Of a stretch of DNA of 64,000 nucleotides, positions 52,001 through 64,000 are shown piece after piece. Both the position numbers and the translations under genes were made by a program. Under the pieces are notes generated by a model. That model worked only from the letters and a program-made list of their open reading frames with translations. It was not told the origin of the DNA and did not search any database. Each line of letters starts with the position of its first letter. Position 1 is the first letter of the stretch. Source of the DNA: Chaunax sp. Z400 (taxonomy: Eukaryota > Chordata > Actinopteri > Lophiiformes > Chaunacidae); assembly GCA_037577475.1 (NCBI GenBank), contig CM075188.1, forward strand, positions 21,061,001 through 21,125,000. The letters run 5' to 3'.

Positions 52001-53144
52001 GGAAAGGACAGGCTATTTGAAACAATATAGTAGATTCAACAATATGTTTGCTTGCTATTTATGGAGACAATATGTTTGCTTGTGTATATTCTTCCAAAGC
52101 AGCAACAACACAAGACTCTGCATCTCCTGTGCATTTATATTTACCTGACCCACTAGTCATTTGAGCCAAATTTGATGTTTACAGAGAATCTAATGAAACA
52201 TTAACCACTGTCTACAGTTTACTTAGCTACCATGGCCTATGTTCTCTGGCTCTCTAGTTCCCTGTAAACTGGTGCCTTCCATGCCGGCGGAATTTCACAC
52301 TTCAGAGTGTTATGCCCTGTACAACACAAGACTCAGTGAACCAGTTATGTTTATTTGAACTCAGCACTAATGGATTTGTGTTTAATGTTGGGATTATTGT
52401 TATCTGGCAGGTGTGTCTGGACGAGCCAATGTCGACTTCTCTCCTGGGTTTCCATGCAACACATTTCATGCGGGTGGCTTCATTTTGCAAACTGCAGCGA
52501 CTACAAGACACAGTGGCGAGCAGCTGGCACATGACAGACCAAATCAGCAGACCTGACAGAACCTTTTCATCCACCAGCTGCAGCACATGCTGAAATATAT
52601 ATTCTATGTAGGTATAGCACAGTAAAGATGCAAATGAACAAAAAAATATATTATAGAGATTTAGTATGGGACAAAAGGAAATATAAGTACTACAACTATG
52701 GCAGCACAAATAATAAATGCCCCCCTTTTATAGACACTGTTCTGAATTTTCAAGAAATTATAGCCAGTGTTTTATTTGTAGCCACCATTGCACTTTCATA
52801 ACTCCAGTCTGATTATGACAGGTGAACTCACTGACTCATCCTGTTTGGCTACCTTCCCCATTAAAATGTAATTATTTTATAAAATTATAACTAACAAGAT
52901 TTACGTTGAAAATAAAGAACATTTTACATGTAAAACATATGGAAATTTTGCATTTAAAATAGACTAAAAGGCTAGCTGATCACTTTTTGGAAGCAACCTC
53001 ACCAGCCGCAGCCTTAATTTGCCTGTGTTTTCCTTATAATTGCTGTAAGGCAAGGCTAATAAATGAACACAGTAATTGTAAATGCACAAACTGAATATTA
53101 ACCATCCAGTGGGACGAGTACCATCTGCAGCTTTCATCACTGAC
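48997..53144 (-). other. Interval between the two arrdc2 first exons
   Basis: For the distal isoform this is part of an intron of about 6 kb (47,130-53,144) that also contains exon 1b. The interval is AT-rich with no additional exon that I can support. A GC-rich patch at 51,225-51,275 contains GGGGGCGGGGCC and CCACGTGT and could be regulatory. The 135-codon minus frame at 52,302-52,709 is unrecognisable. Confidence 0.6.
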
Positions 53145-53397
53145 CTCGGATTAGATGCTGTCTCTTCCTGAAGTACGTGATCTTAGATGTGTAGTCGTTA
53201 TAGACGGAGTTCATGCCCCGGTTCTCCAGCCAGTGTGATGTGGCCACCCCTCTTCCCTGCACCTTCATGCAGTACACTCTGGTGTCCCTCCGGAGCTCCA
53301 GCACCACCTGGCCAGACACCACCTCCCCTCCGGCGAACGCTGCATCAGCCGGACCATCCAGCTCCAGCGTGAAAGACTTTATGGAGCTCAATGTCAT
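53145..53397 (-). CDS. arrdc2: arrdc2 alternative distal first coding exon (1a)
   Basis: It encodes 84 residues starting MTLSSIKSFTLELDG, with GGEVVSGQVVLELRR, VATSHWLENRG and YFRKRQHLIR. This is the same arrestin N-terminal strand region as exon 1b but clearly diverged (HWLENR against HWTESR). It ends with one base of a split codon before donor GTCAGT, the same phase as exon 1b. It can therefore splice to 47,129 in frame (R then DNGEVTV), giving a predicted 402-residue isoform. No second copy of arrdc2 exons 2-7 exists nearby, so it is an alternative first exon rather than a separate gene. The exon begins at an acceptor (tag|GG, exon base 53,399) with the ATG two bases in. From memory, mammalian ARRDC2 also has an isoform with a different N-terminus. 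The splice itself is inferred. Confidence 0.85.
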
Positions 53398-54111
53398 CCC
53401 TATGAGCGAAGAAAGTTCAACAGTAAATAAAAGCACATATTTGACAAGGCTTGAGGCTAAACACTAACAAATGCTTCACAGTAATGTGAGAGGTGTGTGT
53501 GGATGTCAGGCGCTGAAAAACCACAATACAAATAGGGCTTATAAAAACATCAGAGGACCACAAATTCATCAGATGTATACAAAATCATGTATTCAATTTT
53601 TAAATAATATTATGCACCGTTTTTGTACTTATTTCAGATTTACACTTTACATTTAACAGAGCACATGTTAGTGTTCGCTACTATCTTTTAGAGCTCTTAC
53701 TTGAAGGGCAGAGTTGGGGGGTTCTGACTATGGTAGCGGACATGCCAGGAGTTTGGTGTGAATACCATTCCACCAATACACAAAGAAATAAATTGTTACG
53801 GCAATATCTGTAAGGGAGGCATGAATATTTGAATGAGACAGACCAAGTAATGTCATAATAATAAAGTAAATACAATGCAAAAAAAAGGGTATTAACAACT
53901 GACAAGTACTTGTGTTAAAGCAGTGGTCAAAGATTATTTTCTGTCCGTCTTAATTGTCCTTTGTCATTTTCCGTTCCGTGGCCGGCGTGTTTTCATCGTC
54001 AATGTTTGGAACGGCTGAGAGCGGGTTTCAGCCAATCAGGATTAAGAACCGGGTTTACGTTTTATATAAAGTTGTGAACGTCAGGATGATGTTTAAAAGT
54101 CTCAAACTCAC

Positions 54112-54188
54112 CGGCAGCACAGGAGCAACGTTGTGTTCTCCTCGAAGACAAAACAACAGAGGAACCAAAATCAATGTTGACACCGACA
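54112..54188 (-). other. arrdc2: Candidate non-coding leader exon for the distal arrdc2 isoform
   Basis: The minus strand downstream of a TATA box runs without any ATG to CTGCCG|GTGAGT, a consensus donor (exon end 54,112). Spliced to the acceptor at 53,399 it yields GCCGGGATGA around the initiator, a favourable start context. The 5' limit (about 54,188) is set by assuming transcription starts about 25-30 bases after the TATA box. Confidence 0.6.
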
Positions 54189-54204
54189 AAAAAGTTACAC
54201 GGAG

Positions 54205-54310
54205 GCTTAGGTTTTATAAACGGTGGCAGGTCTGAACGCCCAGGAGCACAACTGCTCACTGTCTTACACCAATGAAGGAGAGCACGCGAGTCACGTCCGC
54301 CCACTTGAAC
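54205..54310 (-). promoter_or_regulatory. arrdc2: Putative arrdc2 distal promoter
   Basis: On the minus strand, in order toward the gene, there is a GTGGGCGGAC GC-box-like site (plus 54,296-54,305). Next comes an ATTGG inverted CCAAT box (plus 54,269-54,273) and then TTTATAAAAC (plus 54,212-54,221), a good TATA box. The local CpG density is above that of the neighbouring DNA. A second TATA-like 'tttatataaa' at 54,061-54,070 lies inside the following intron and faces both ways. Confidence 0.6.
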
Positions 54311-54558
54311 ACCGAGGGGGGAGACGTGGAGGGCAGCGTGGCCTGACTTCAAGCCAAGTGACGTAGAATAACAAGGCGATTAACCGGCTACACGTTTCAA
54401 ATTTAAACTGTGTTTACTTGTAAGTCGTTGTTTTTCAAAACATTTTCATTCAGATTGTGCGGAAGATGATTAGGGCCACGCGAAAAATGTTTTTTAGACT
54501 TCTGTTTGTAAAGTCAGAATTAGGAGAATAAAGTCAGAATTCTAAATCTATTCTCAGA

Positions 54559-54561
<3 letters not shown>

Positions 54562-54596
<35 letters not shown>
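54562..54596. repeat. (TA)n microsatellite
   Basis: About 17 uninterrupted TA units. Confidence 0.97.
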
Positions 54597-54599
<3 letters not shown>

Positions 54600-56194
54600 A
54601 TTGTTCCATTTTTCTTTTTCTGGCATGGCAGAAATATGCTTGCAAATACTGTATGATATTATGTAAAAACAATTTTTTACAAATTAGTACAAAACACATT
54701 TGTTAGAGAAATTAACAAATAAACTACAATAGATTAAACAAAAAAAAGGTAGGCCTAAATAAAATGTATTTTAGAAGAGAATTATGGATCACCTCAGTAA
54801 AACATGCTTTCTCTATTTGGGTTGTTTGAGTCATGTGACTCCATTGGACAGAGTCACATGATTAGCATGTCACGTGTTGGTTTAAGACATGACCACATCA
54901 CTGCAGTTGTCCTAGTAATAAAATTCCATGTAATCATAACAAATAAAATATTTTTCTGGCATTTCTTATGAGTTTATATCAATGTAATACATAACCTCAC
55001 TACTTTCATAGACATTTGTCCAATGCCAAATCTCAAATGTCTGTCAAACAGTTAAAATTAGCAAGGTCATACAGTAGATGAGATCCAAGAAGTGTACATT
55101 AATGATCATTTATTCATGAAAATAGTTTTTAAATATACACAGTGTCTATGGATTATATAATTTATTATAATCCCATGGACATAACAGAAAATTTGCCTCT
55201 TTTTTGGCGTGTCTTTTGGTGCAGACAGTCTTTTCTGAAGTTCAATCTAATATTAAACTATGTTCTTGCAGCTGTACCCCTTGGACCTGAACCTGAACTT
55301 GTCGGTCAGCTAATATAAAACTCATACCTGCACTGTTGACTTTTCCCTAGCTTGGTGAATTCCAGATTCAGTGTATTTACATCTGCTTGTTGGCCCACTT
55401 TTTTGTCAGCAGAGCCAGCATTTCAGGGTCAACGCTGTGTTATTGCAACAACATAGATTGTTTTTACAGAGTTTTGTGGTCACTCATGCTTGAAGGAGGG
55501 AGGGAGAATCTCTCTACAAACGGACACTGGACTTCTTAGCATTTAGCGTTGACAGTGTAAATAGGGTGGATGTAGGACAGTTAGGCCCAAGGCTGCTTTC
55601 CTCCTTGGCCTAAAAATAACAGACAAGGTAGAGGTTCATGTTTAAGCCACCTAAATGCTAAAGCTGCATTTGCACACTGCTTCAACATTTCACACATGGA
55701 TGACCCTTACACTGATCTAGAAAAATTTACCAGCTCAGTAAGATTATGATAATTTTTATGCAGTTCACTGAAAAAACATACAACAACAATGTGGGTATTT
55801 AGCTGGATGCAAGTTTGTAGAAGGGGTTAGGGTTAGGATTGGGATTTATAAAGGAAAATTATCACTTGATTTTGTGGTATCTGGAGACCATACAAAGAAG
55901 CTAAATATAACCATGAGTTCCTTGCATCATTTAAAATATGTTGTGCTAAGACGGTGTTTGAATGAAAATTTCAGAAGAACTTATATTTATATAAGTTCTT
56001 ATATTCTTCTTTCTTATATTTGATCTTAGTAACACCTTAAGATACAGATTATTTGTCACTGTTTTATTGTCCGTACAGCAATTGCATGCATGTGCCCATC
56101 TTGAAAGGTGCAAGTCTTCCACTATTCACTATCATTACTATTACTGCTAAAAGTCTCAGCAGCATTTTTAAAGCATTCAAATGATTCCAATGAT

Positions 56195-56330
56195 TCAAAG
56201 GTATTTTATTTGTCCTTGTGCAACACAGGGTTGCATAAAATACAGTTTGTAGTCCCCATCACGCTACACAGATAGAACATATGCACATGTGATTAAATTC
56301 AAATCAAATAGGATAAATAATAAATAAGAG
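56195..56330. repeat. Probable teleost retroelement fragment
   Basis: The phrases 'ttatttgtccttgtgcaaca', 'cagtttgtagtccccatcac', 'gctacacagat' and 'attaaattcaaatcaaatag' match a dispersed fish retroelement 3' region from memory. No coding capacity is left. Confidence 0.45.
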
Positions 56331-59300
56331 CAATATATGTATACATATATTAACTTACATATTCACACGTGGGAAATTATTCTGTATATTTGTTTCAAAT
56401 ATGCATATGGGAGAATGTAAACACACTAATAGGATGGTTCTTAGGCGATGGCCAAGAACACAAAAGCAAGAAAACAAGTTGTGTTTCTCAGTCACTGCAT
56501 GACAAAATGAGTGATGAGCTGGCTGCAGCTAGGACGCTGCGAGGTCAGAGGTGTAGGAGTGTCGTTTTTTAGTGTAGTTTCACTACACTGAAGTACACTG
56601 GTGATGCTGAAGTGCTGTTGGGTCAGCACAAACTTTACAATTTGCACTGTACAGTTTCCTCAAATACAGCTAAGTATACAGGAGAAACACAAGATGATTT
56701 ATGTAGATGGTAAGGATTTCACACTTTTGGATCTGACACATTTGTCAGATCCCATGTCAGTCAAAAGCCTGTTTTCCCATCCAAGACACAGTAAAACCTT
56801 TTGACACCCAATATCAAAACATATACAGTATCTGAAGAGATATATCCAACCATGGATTCCTCTGCTGTTTGATGTCTCTTTGTAAACTCAGTCCCATGAC
56901 AGGATGTTCTCCAGCAAAGCAGAAAAGCAGCAGAGAGTGGGCCAACTGAATGGCGTGGTGTGGGTATTCTCTCTTTTTAGAATGTTCACAGGATCAACCA
57001 TGACCACTGAGGAGGAGTGCTGTAAAGACATCATGAAAACAGTTACAGTCATGGTCTTATACTGCTAACACCCATTTAATGGAAAATTTCACAAGAAGGT
57101 CAATACCCTTGTTGCTCTTGTGTCTACTTAAAGCTGACAGTGCTGGTACACCAGGTCAGTGCGTCTTCTCTTAAACTGCACGTAGCTGAGCACAAAGCAC
57201 TTCTGCCTGCATTCTGGATTCTCTGTCTGTGAAGTCAGAGAAAACAGCTCCTCTGGAACATGCTGAGCAGTTAAAGGTAGTTTTCTTTAAACATGTTGAC
57301 TAACCGCTTTAGGATGGAATCTAAATCAACTCTTAGATCTGCTGTGAGTACACCAGTGATAATACACCATGGTATGTAACCATGAAACAATGAAAAAAAA
57401 CAACTTTTATTTTAGGGTAAACTTTGGAAGTGTCACATTTAGCATAATGAACCTAAAGTTTAAAAAAGTACCTGATGGTTGCGGACAGTGTTAGATTATT
57501 ATACACTATATTATTTGTTTCTGTTAATGATTCAGAACTATATTGAAACATTTTTAATGTTTTAACAATGTTCAGCTACTATATCCTACTTTGTATATTG
57601 TTGCATAGTTGAATCTATAAAAACAGATGATATATTGTGAGGAGCTGTGATTCATTCATGATGAAGTCAGCGGGACGAATTTCTCTTCTTTTGAACAAGC
57701 ACTTTAATAGTAACATGCAGGGTAATAGATTACAGTTGATTGCCCATAGTACAAATGAGAGGTAATGTTACTGATAGTGAACCTAACCTAACCCATCAAC
57801 TGGATAAAAAACACAACCTAACCACACTTATGGTCAAACACCTCTGCTAGCTATCTACATGTGAAACTACGTGAATAGTAAGACAAACAGCAGCTGCAAT
57901 GTTACGTTTTCCATAGATTTGACAGCTTTGCTTCAGGCTCCCTTGAAGTCATTGTTATGCAGGGAGACGACATAACTCCTACGGCGTCCATCTCCTTTGA
58001 TTGTGGGAAAGCCCAATCAATCTTCTCCAGAATTCAGAGGTGAACCCTCACATGTATTTCTTAACTATTATTCATTACAAGGCGATGATGTTGAAAGGCT
58101 GGCTGTTTGTCCACTTCTTGAGAGTTAATTCATAACCAGACTCTATGAATGTTCACATCAATCATTTGGCATTATTCTTTGGCACGGAATCCTTCTTCTT
58201 ATATGGATTAATTGTGTTACTCATAAAAAAGAGTCAGAATGAAATTAAGGATGCCGTCACTGACATCGGTGTTTAACTGTGGCTTTTACAGCAGCAGAGC
58301 CATGCTGTGGAGTGAAGGAGACTTTGCCACTGATTTCTGGGAGCTTATCCGCTTGCTGTATCTTCTGAATGCCCAGTGTTTGTTGGATGGGAGTGGGCTG
58401 GAGGTGTTGGGCTGTAAGGGTTTCCGGCTTGAATTCCTGGGATTGGGTGGTGAGGAAGGTCACCAATCCAGGGTCTGTTTGCATCTTAAAGTTGGTGTAA
58501 CGTGTGATCCAGTGTGGGTTGTGCGTCATATGTTGCAATGGCACCTTCGCCTCTGTCAGGTACTCCTTGCATAGCTCAAGTCATTGTGGTCCACCTGAGC
58601 TGGCATGGACTGATTGACAGATTCTGCCTTCTTGCAAGAAAAAGGTCAGAAGTCCTCCTGGAAACGTGTTGAGAATATATTTAGACTACTGTCCAGAAAT
58701 GGGATGTTGGTAAACATGAGGAACTTTTTGCCCACAGTCATATTGAAGTGTTGCCCTTTCATTAATGTGATTCTTTGGTTTAGCTAGCCATCTTCTTCTG
58801 AAACAGGTGTGTTACAATATGCTAAAATGTAACAATGCCTCACTATGGAAACCTCTGTCATGTTGAACACGATTTTGTTGTTACTGTTGCTGTTCCTGCA
58901 TGGAATCAAATGCATGCCATGTTGTCCTATTACCTGGCCATATGCAATGAATAGAAGATGCACAAACCTATACTTCATTCTTTACATTATAACTTAATTC
59001 TGCAACAAGATTACACACACAGCTACTCACACTTCAGAAATTCTGGCAGGAAAAAACACATTTTCATGGTTTTCAGACTGTTCCAACAGATCCAACAGTG
59101 TAACATACACTCTATTTGACTTTACTTGGGTCACAAAAAAGCAGCTGGACACAGGTTCCCTCCCTTTGAGGGTCTTGATATTTGGAGTGAACTTGTTTCC
59201 TCTTTTCAAGATGCAAGATGCAATTATACTGATATGTTGAAGTGCAGATATACTGTATGTGCATGTTCTTTAAATGGACTTTGTGGGACTACTTGATAAC

Positions 59301-59920
59301 TTGTTTGGGCTTTTGTTTTTCTCTGTTTTTCTCTGTTCTATTGGCATTTTTTAAAAGTGCACGCAAACACATAAGAAAACTGAAAATAAACTAAATCTTG
59401 ACTTATGGAGCAGTGCAGTCCAGACACATACTACAAAGTACTTTCCAAAAAATGAAAAGGAGGTCATTTTAGGTGCTCAAAACTCAAGATGTGACTCAAC
59501 ACTCTCAATCATCACATACAGTAGGAAACACATTAGTGCACTGTTTTGATGGGGACCAGCTTTTAAGTTGAATCACATTGCTCACTGTCGCCCCCCTTGG
59601 TTCTCGGTCCAAAATAAAAAATAAAAAAGACACACACTGTACTGATATGTGCTGCTTTTGACGATCATAGTCTGAACTGTTTCTTATTCAAGTGCTCTAG
59701 CTGAAGCCTTTTAATTTTCATTTACAACAGCTCTTCGCATTAAACGTCCATCAGGGCTGGATGAGTGAAATTTGTTTAATCTAAATATATTAAGTGCGTT
59801 GACGTATAGTTAATAATCTTTTCAACACTATAAATAGACAATGTAATTCAACAAAATGCACTCGCAACAATGTATTCGCAAGGGAATTAACAGAAGGAAG
59901 TGACGAATTTCAGCGTCAGC

Positions 59921-59961
59921 CTCTTCCGCTCTCTTTTCGTTGAGGCTCAGCTAGCGGCCGG
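59921..59961 (+). promoter_or_regulatory. uba52: uba52 5'TOP leader exon (non-coding exon 1)
   Basis: A pyrimidine tract CTCTTCCGCTCTCTTTTC (59,921-59,938) follows 'cagcgtcagc'. Transcripts of translation-machinery genes such as this one start at a C within such a 5' terminal oligopyrimidine tract and are controlled by mTOR signalling through LARP1 (known for the class). The leader would end at GGCCG|GTGCGT (donor at 59,962). No TATA box is seen, as is usual for the class. The start base is inferred. Confidence 0.7.
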
Positions 59962-60401
59962 GTGCGTACACGTTTTGTCTACTGCATATATATCCGTTTT
60001 TAGATATCACAGATATGTGAATGTGATTAAAGCAATCAATTGGTTGTCTTATATCGACAATAATTGTGTATTAACTATTAGAAGCTCAGTTTGAAGGCAG
60101 AAAAATAGAAGATAGTGTGACTGAACTACGCTAATCGTGCGCATGTGGCGAGGCCCCGCACCGAGGCTACTCGGCTGCTAACATTAGCATTATCGTTAGC
60201 TGCTGACCAAAAAGCACAATAACTGTCAGCTATTTATCTAAAACAATAGTTTAAGTTACGATATTATCATCCCATTTATAATGAATGCCTTTTGACATGT
60301 TTCCAGGACGTTGAGTTGATGTGAAAGAGATTGTAAGATATGTGGCTAACGGGGTAGTCAATCCAGAAGCTAATGTCAGTGTTGTCTCACAGCCTGCCAA
60401 C

Positions 60402-61685
<1,284 letters not shown>

Positions 61686-61722
61686 ACATTTTGAATGGAT
61701 TCTAAATGCCAGTATGTGTTCA

Positions 61723-61728
61723 AATAAA
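61723..61728 (+). terminator. uba52: uba52 polyadenylation signal AATAAA
   Basis: A canonical hexamer 37 bases after the stop codon gives the very short 3' UTR typical of ribosomal protein genes. Cleavage is expected at about 61,740. Confidence 0.9.
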
Positions 61729-61740
61729 TTAAGAAAACAG

Positions 61741-64000
61741 TGCCGCTTGTCTGACTTATATTATTTACTCGCAGAAAAAGGATATTTGCTCAATTTGAAT
61801 TCACATTTACAACGCATGGTTGTGTCGCTCTGCAGGGTGATTTTTTTTAACTGCAAAAAAAGGTAACAAAACTAAAACCAGATAAATCTGGTGCGATAAA
61901 CCTCAGTGTTTGCATAATTCAGAGTTTGGCAAGTAGTTTGTTAGAGGCCTGTTCAGGTAAAGTGATAATTAAGTAAACCTAGTGCTTGGAACTGGCACTG
62001 ATTGAAACGGTACACTGCAGAACATCTCAGACGCTGTGCTGCTCTATTTGTTGGCAATGGTTTCCAATTTAATTCCAGTTTTCTGCAAAAAGCAGCACAT
62101 TCCCTTTGTGTTACCATGAAGTGATACGGCTGCATTATAAATAATGCCACATGTTCAAAGTACATCATTAACAATGCAGATTAAAAGATCTTTCAACATG
62201 ACTGAATCTAAATGACAAATCCCGCTCTGGTCCTGCTAATTTCTAACACTATCAGCATTGGAGTCACACATGACATGAATCCCATTCAAAAAGGTTTCCC
62301 CACACTTGCTGGTGCATAGCAAGTAGCACTGCCCAATGCATCAGCCTCTGCTCATTAGAAGTTTAAAATTGTCAGCTCAGTGTTTTCATTATTGACTGAA
62401 ACGTTGGAATACCAAAGTCGGTTAGGAAACAAATGGTCAACGACACAAGATCGTGTGAGAAAGTAGGAATGCTGAATTGCACAACACAACCCTGAGTTTC
62501 TTTCCCTCCCATCACAAAAAAAGACCACAGTGGTGACTGCATGACAGTTTTAATGTTAAACAGTTTTATACAAATATAAGGAACTCCTCTCACATTGTCA
62601 GATTCCATACAAATCCTTTCTAACCTCAATTCAGTTACTCCTGTGAAACAAAATCGTGGCCTTGAACTGACCAACACCAGATGACAGCTTTCCTCTTATT
62701 TACCAAAATTTAAATGAAAGTAAAATCTGAGGTATTTTAAGTCATACTGAAAGGTCAAATGTTTCAGACATTGAGTGAAGACCATGAATTTAAAAATCTG
62801 TTCGTGAACCTCGGCATCATACAGAAGGTGTTCATTACAGCTGATGTTGCTTCAGCATGATAGTGTTGCATCTGGTACTGCATTCGCCCTCTTAACTGGC
62901 AACAGATCTTATAAAAGGCCTTACTCCAGTGTAAACAGGATTCCACCCACAGATATTCAAACAAATTTTATTCCAGTTAATTGGAGTTTTTTGTTGCATG
63001 AGCAATTACCCTCAACCTGACTCTTAAAGCGTAGCTGGTGATTTCCTACATTCCCCCAGAATGTATTTGAATCCTTTTAAATTTGAATCCTGAGTGGTCG
63101 GACACCTGGAGGGAAATTTAGTCTTAGTTTGAGGACATTCTCCCTGTTGCCCTTTCTGTATCTACGGAAACTTCTCCTCACACATTCACACAATGTTATT
63201 GTGTATTAATGTTAATGAGTACTGGAATGAGGCCGTTATGAAGCAAATTGTTCCTGACAGCAACCATGAGGAGCTTGTGCTGAGGAGCTGATAGCATCTG
63301 ACGCATTTTCTTCATGCTTGGTAAAAGGCTGGTAATAATCTGTCATAATCTAATGAGGCCATTAAAAAAAAAAGACCACACTTAAAAACAACCTTGATGA
63401 TGCTTAAATGGATGAGATAGGGCTTTATAGGGCTCATTTCCTACAGATTACTTGTACGAACTATGAACAGGCATCTATGCTATAAAGTTTATTGGTATTT
63501 CAGTGACGCTTGCAGGTAGCAGCTGATGTTAGAACTCTCATAGTGCAGTAACTTGTCAAAATGATGAAACATCAGTGTAATGAAATGATTTAATAATAAA
63601 ACATTTATGTAATGCTGTAACGTATTAACACTATTACTGTATTGGGCTTGTTGAACTGCAGAAGTATTTGCAGACAATTGTAGTTAGGTGCTATGACATT
63701 ATCTGGTAGCTTATTACATTAACAGGTTTAATTATGACCTGTTTAAATCCCATTTTAACATGATATTATGGACCGGGTAGTTACTGCATCATCAGTTGCA
63801 AAATACAGCACCTTAGCTGTGCATATAATACAGTCAAATGAGGAAATCAACAACTCATCAGGGGGTGTTAAGCAAAGATAGATAGATATTGTGCATCAGA
63901 TGTTCTAATACAAATCAGTTAAGTACCCACTTAAAACTAATGCAATTGTGCTTTTCAGCTTGAGCAGTCTCTGTTTGCAGGCTGTTAAGTTTAGTGTACA
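61741..64000. other. Intergenic, no gene seen
   Basis: AT-rich DNA with short, unrecognisable frames. A GATA iteration lies at about 63,880-63,890. It could include the 3' UTR of a convergent gene beyond the window, but nothing here proves it. Confidence 0.5.

Larger units (their letters stand above)
54362..59920. other. Intergenic between arrdc2 and uba52
   Basis: It contains an (AT)n run (54,562-54,596) and a probable retroelement fragment at about 56,195-56,330 ('ttgtgcaacacagggttgca', 'gattaaattcaaatcaaata'). A stop-poor patch at 58,239-58,600 is open on both strands but unrecognised. No gene is supported. Confidence 0.55.

Noticed and set aside
52302..52709. 135-codon minus-strand open frame
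   Set aside because: No recognised motif, Cys/Ser/Phe-rich chance composition, an overlapping plus frame of similar openness, and it lies inside the distal arrdc2 intron.
53145..53397. A separate truncated arrestin gene or pseudogene at 53 kb
   Set aside because: The exon is intact, in the right phase, has its own acceptor and likely leader exon, and sits upstream of a compatible arrdc2 body on the same strand, so an alternative first exon explains it better.

Overview
The window looks like nuclear DNA from a ray-finned (teleost, probably percomorph) fish. The evidence is split genes with GT-AG introns, AT-rich and gene-poor intergenic DNA, many CA/GT, TA and trinucleotide microsatellites, and several interspersed repeat types that I recognise from fish genomes (L2/V-SINE-type tails, Tc1 and hAT DNA transposons). 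It is not prokaryotic: there are no operons, and nearly all open frames are short chance frames.

Positions 1 to about 43.8 kb contain no protein-coding gene that I can support. This part holds dispersed repeats, a dead Tc1/mariner transposase (25.5-26.2 kb, minus), a non-autonomous hAT-like element with a clear 8-bp target duplication (9,027-10,008), a three-copy dispersed repeat (11.2, 13.7 and 21.9 kb), tandem segment duplications (17.9 and 32.0 kb), and a purine tract lying next to a pyrimidine tract (11.8-12.1 kb).

From 43.86 to about 54.3 kb lies arrdc2 (arrestin domain-containing 2) on the minus strand. I resolved seven coding exons giving a 409-residue alpha-arrestin with two PPxY motifs and a 3' polyadenylation signal. 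A second complete first coding exon (53,145-53,397) ends in the same splice phase as the proximal one. Upstream of it is a candidate non-coding leader exon with a GTGAGT donor and a TATA box (54.1-54.2 kb). The gene therefore appears to have two promoters and two alternative N-terminal arrestin-strand exons joined to one common body (predicted 409 and 402 residues). This is the most interesting feature of the window.

From 59.92 to 61.73 kb lies uba52 on the plus strand: a 5'TOP leader exon, four coding exons and 128 residues (ubiquitin fused to ribosomal protein eL40), ending at an AATAAA signal. The 5' ends of arrdc2 and uba52 face each other across about 5.6 kb. Both human orthologues lie on 19p13.1, so the pairing fits ancient synteny. 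From 61.73 to 64 kb I see no gene.

Functionally, arrdc2 is predicted to be an adaptor linking membrane cargo to NEDD4-family ubiquitin ligases, while uba52 supplies ubiquitin and a 60S ribosomal protein. Both touch ubiquitin biology, but the sequence gives no reason to think they are co-regulated.
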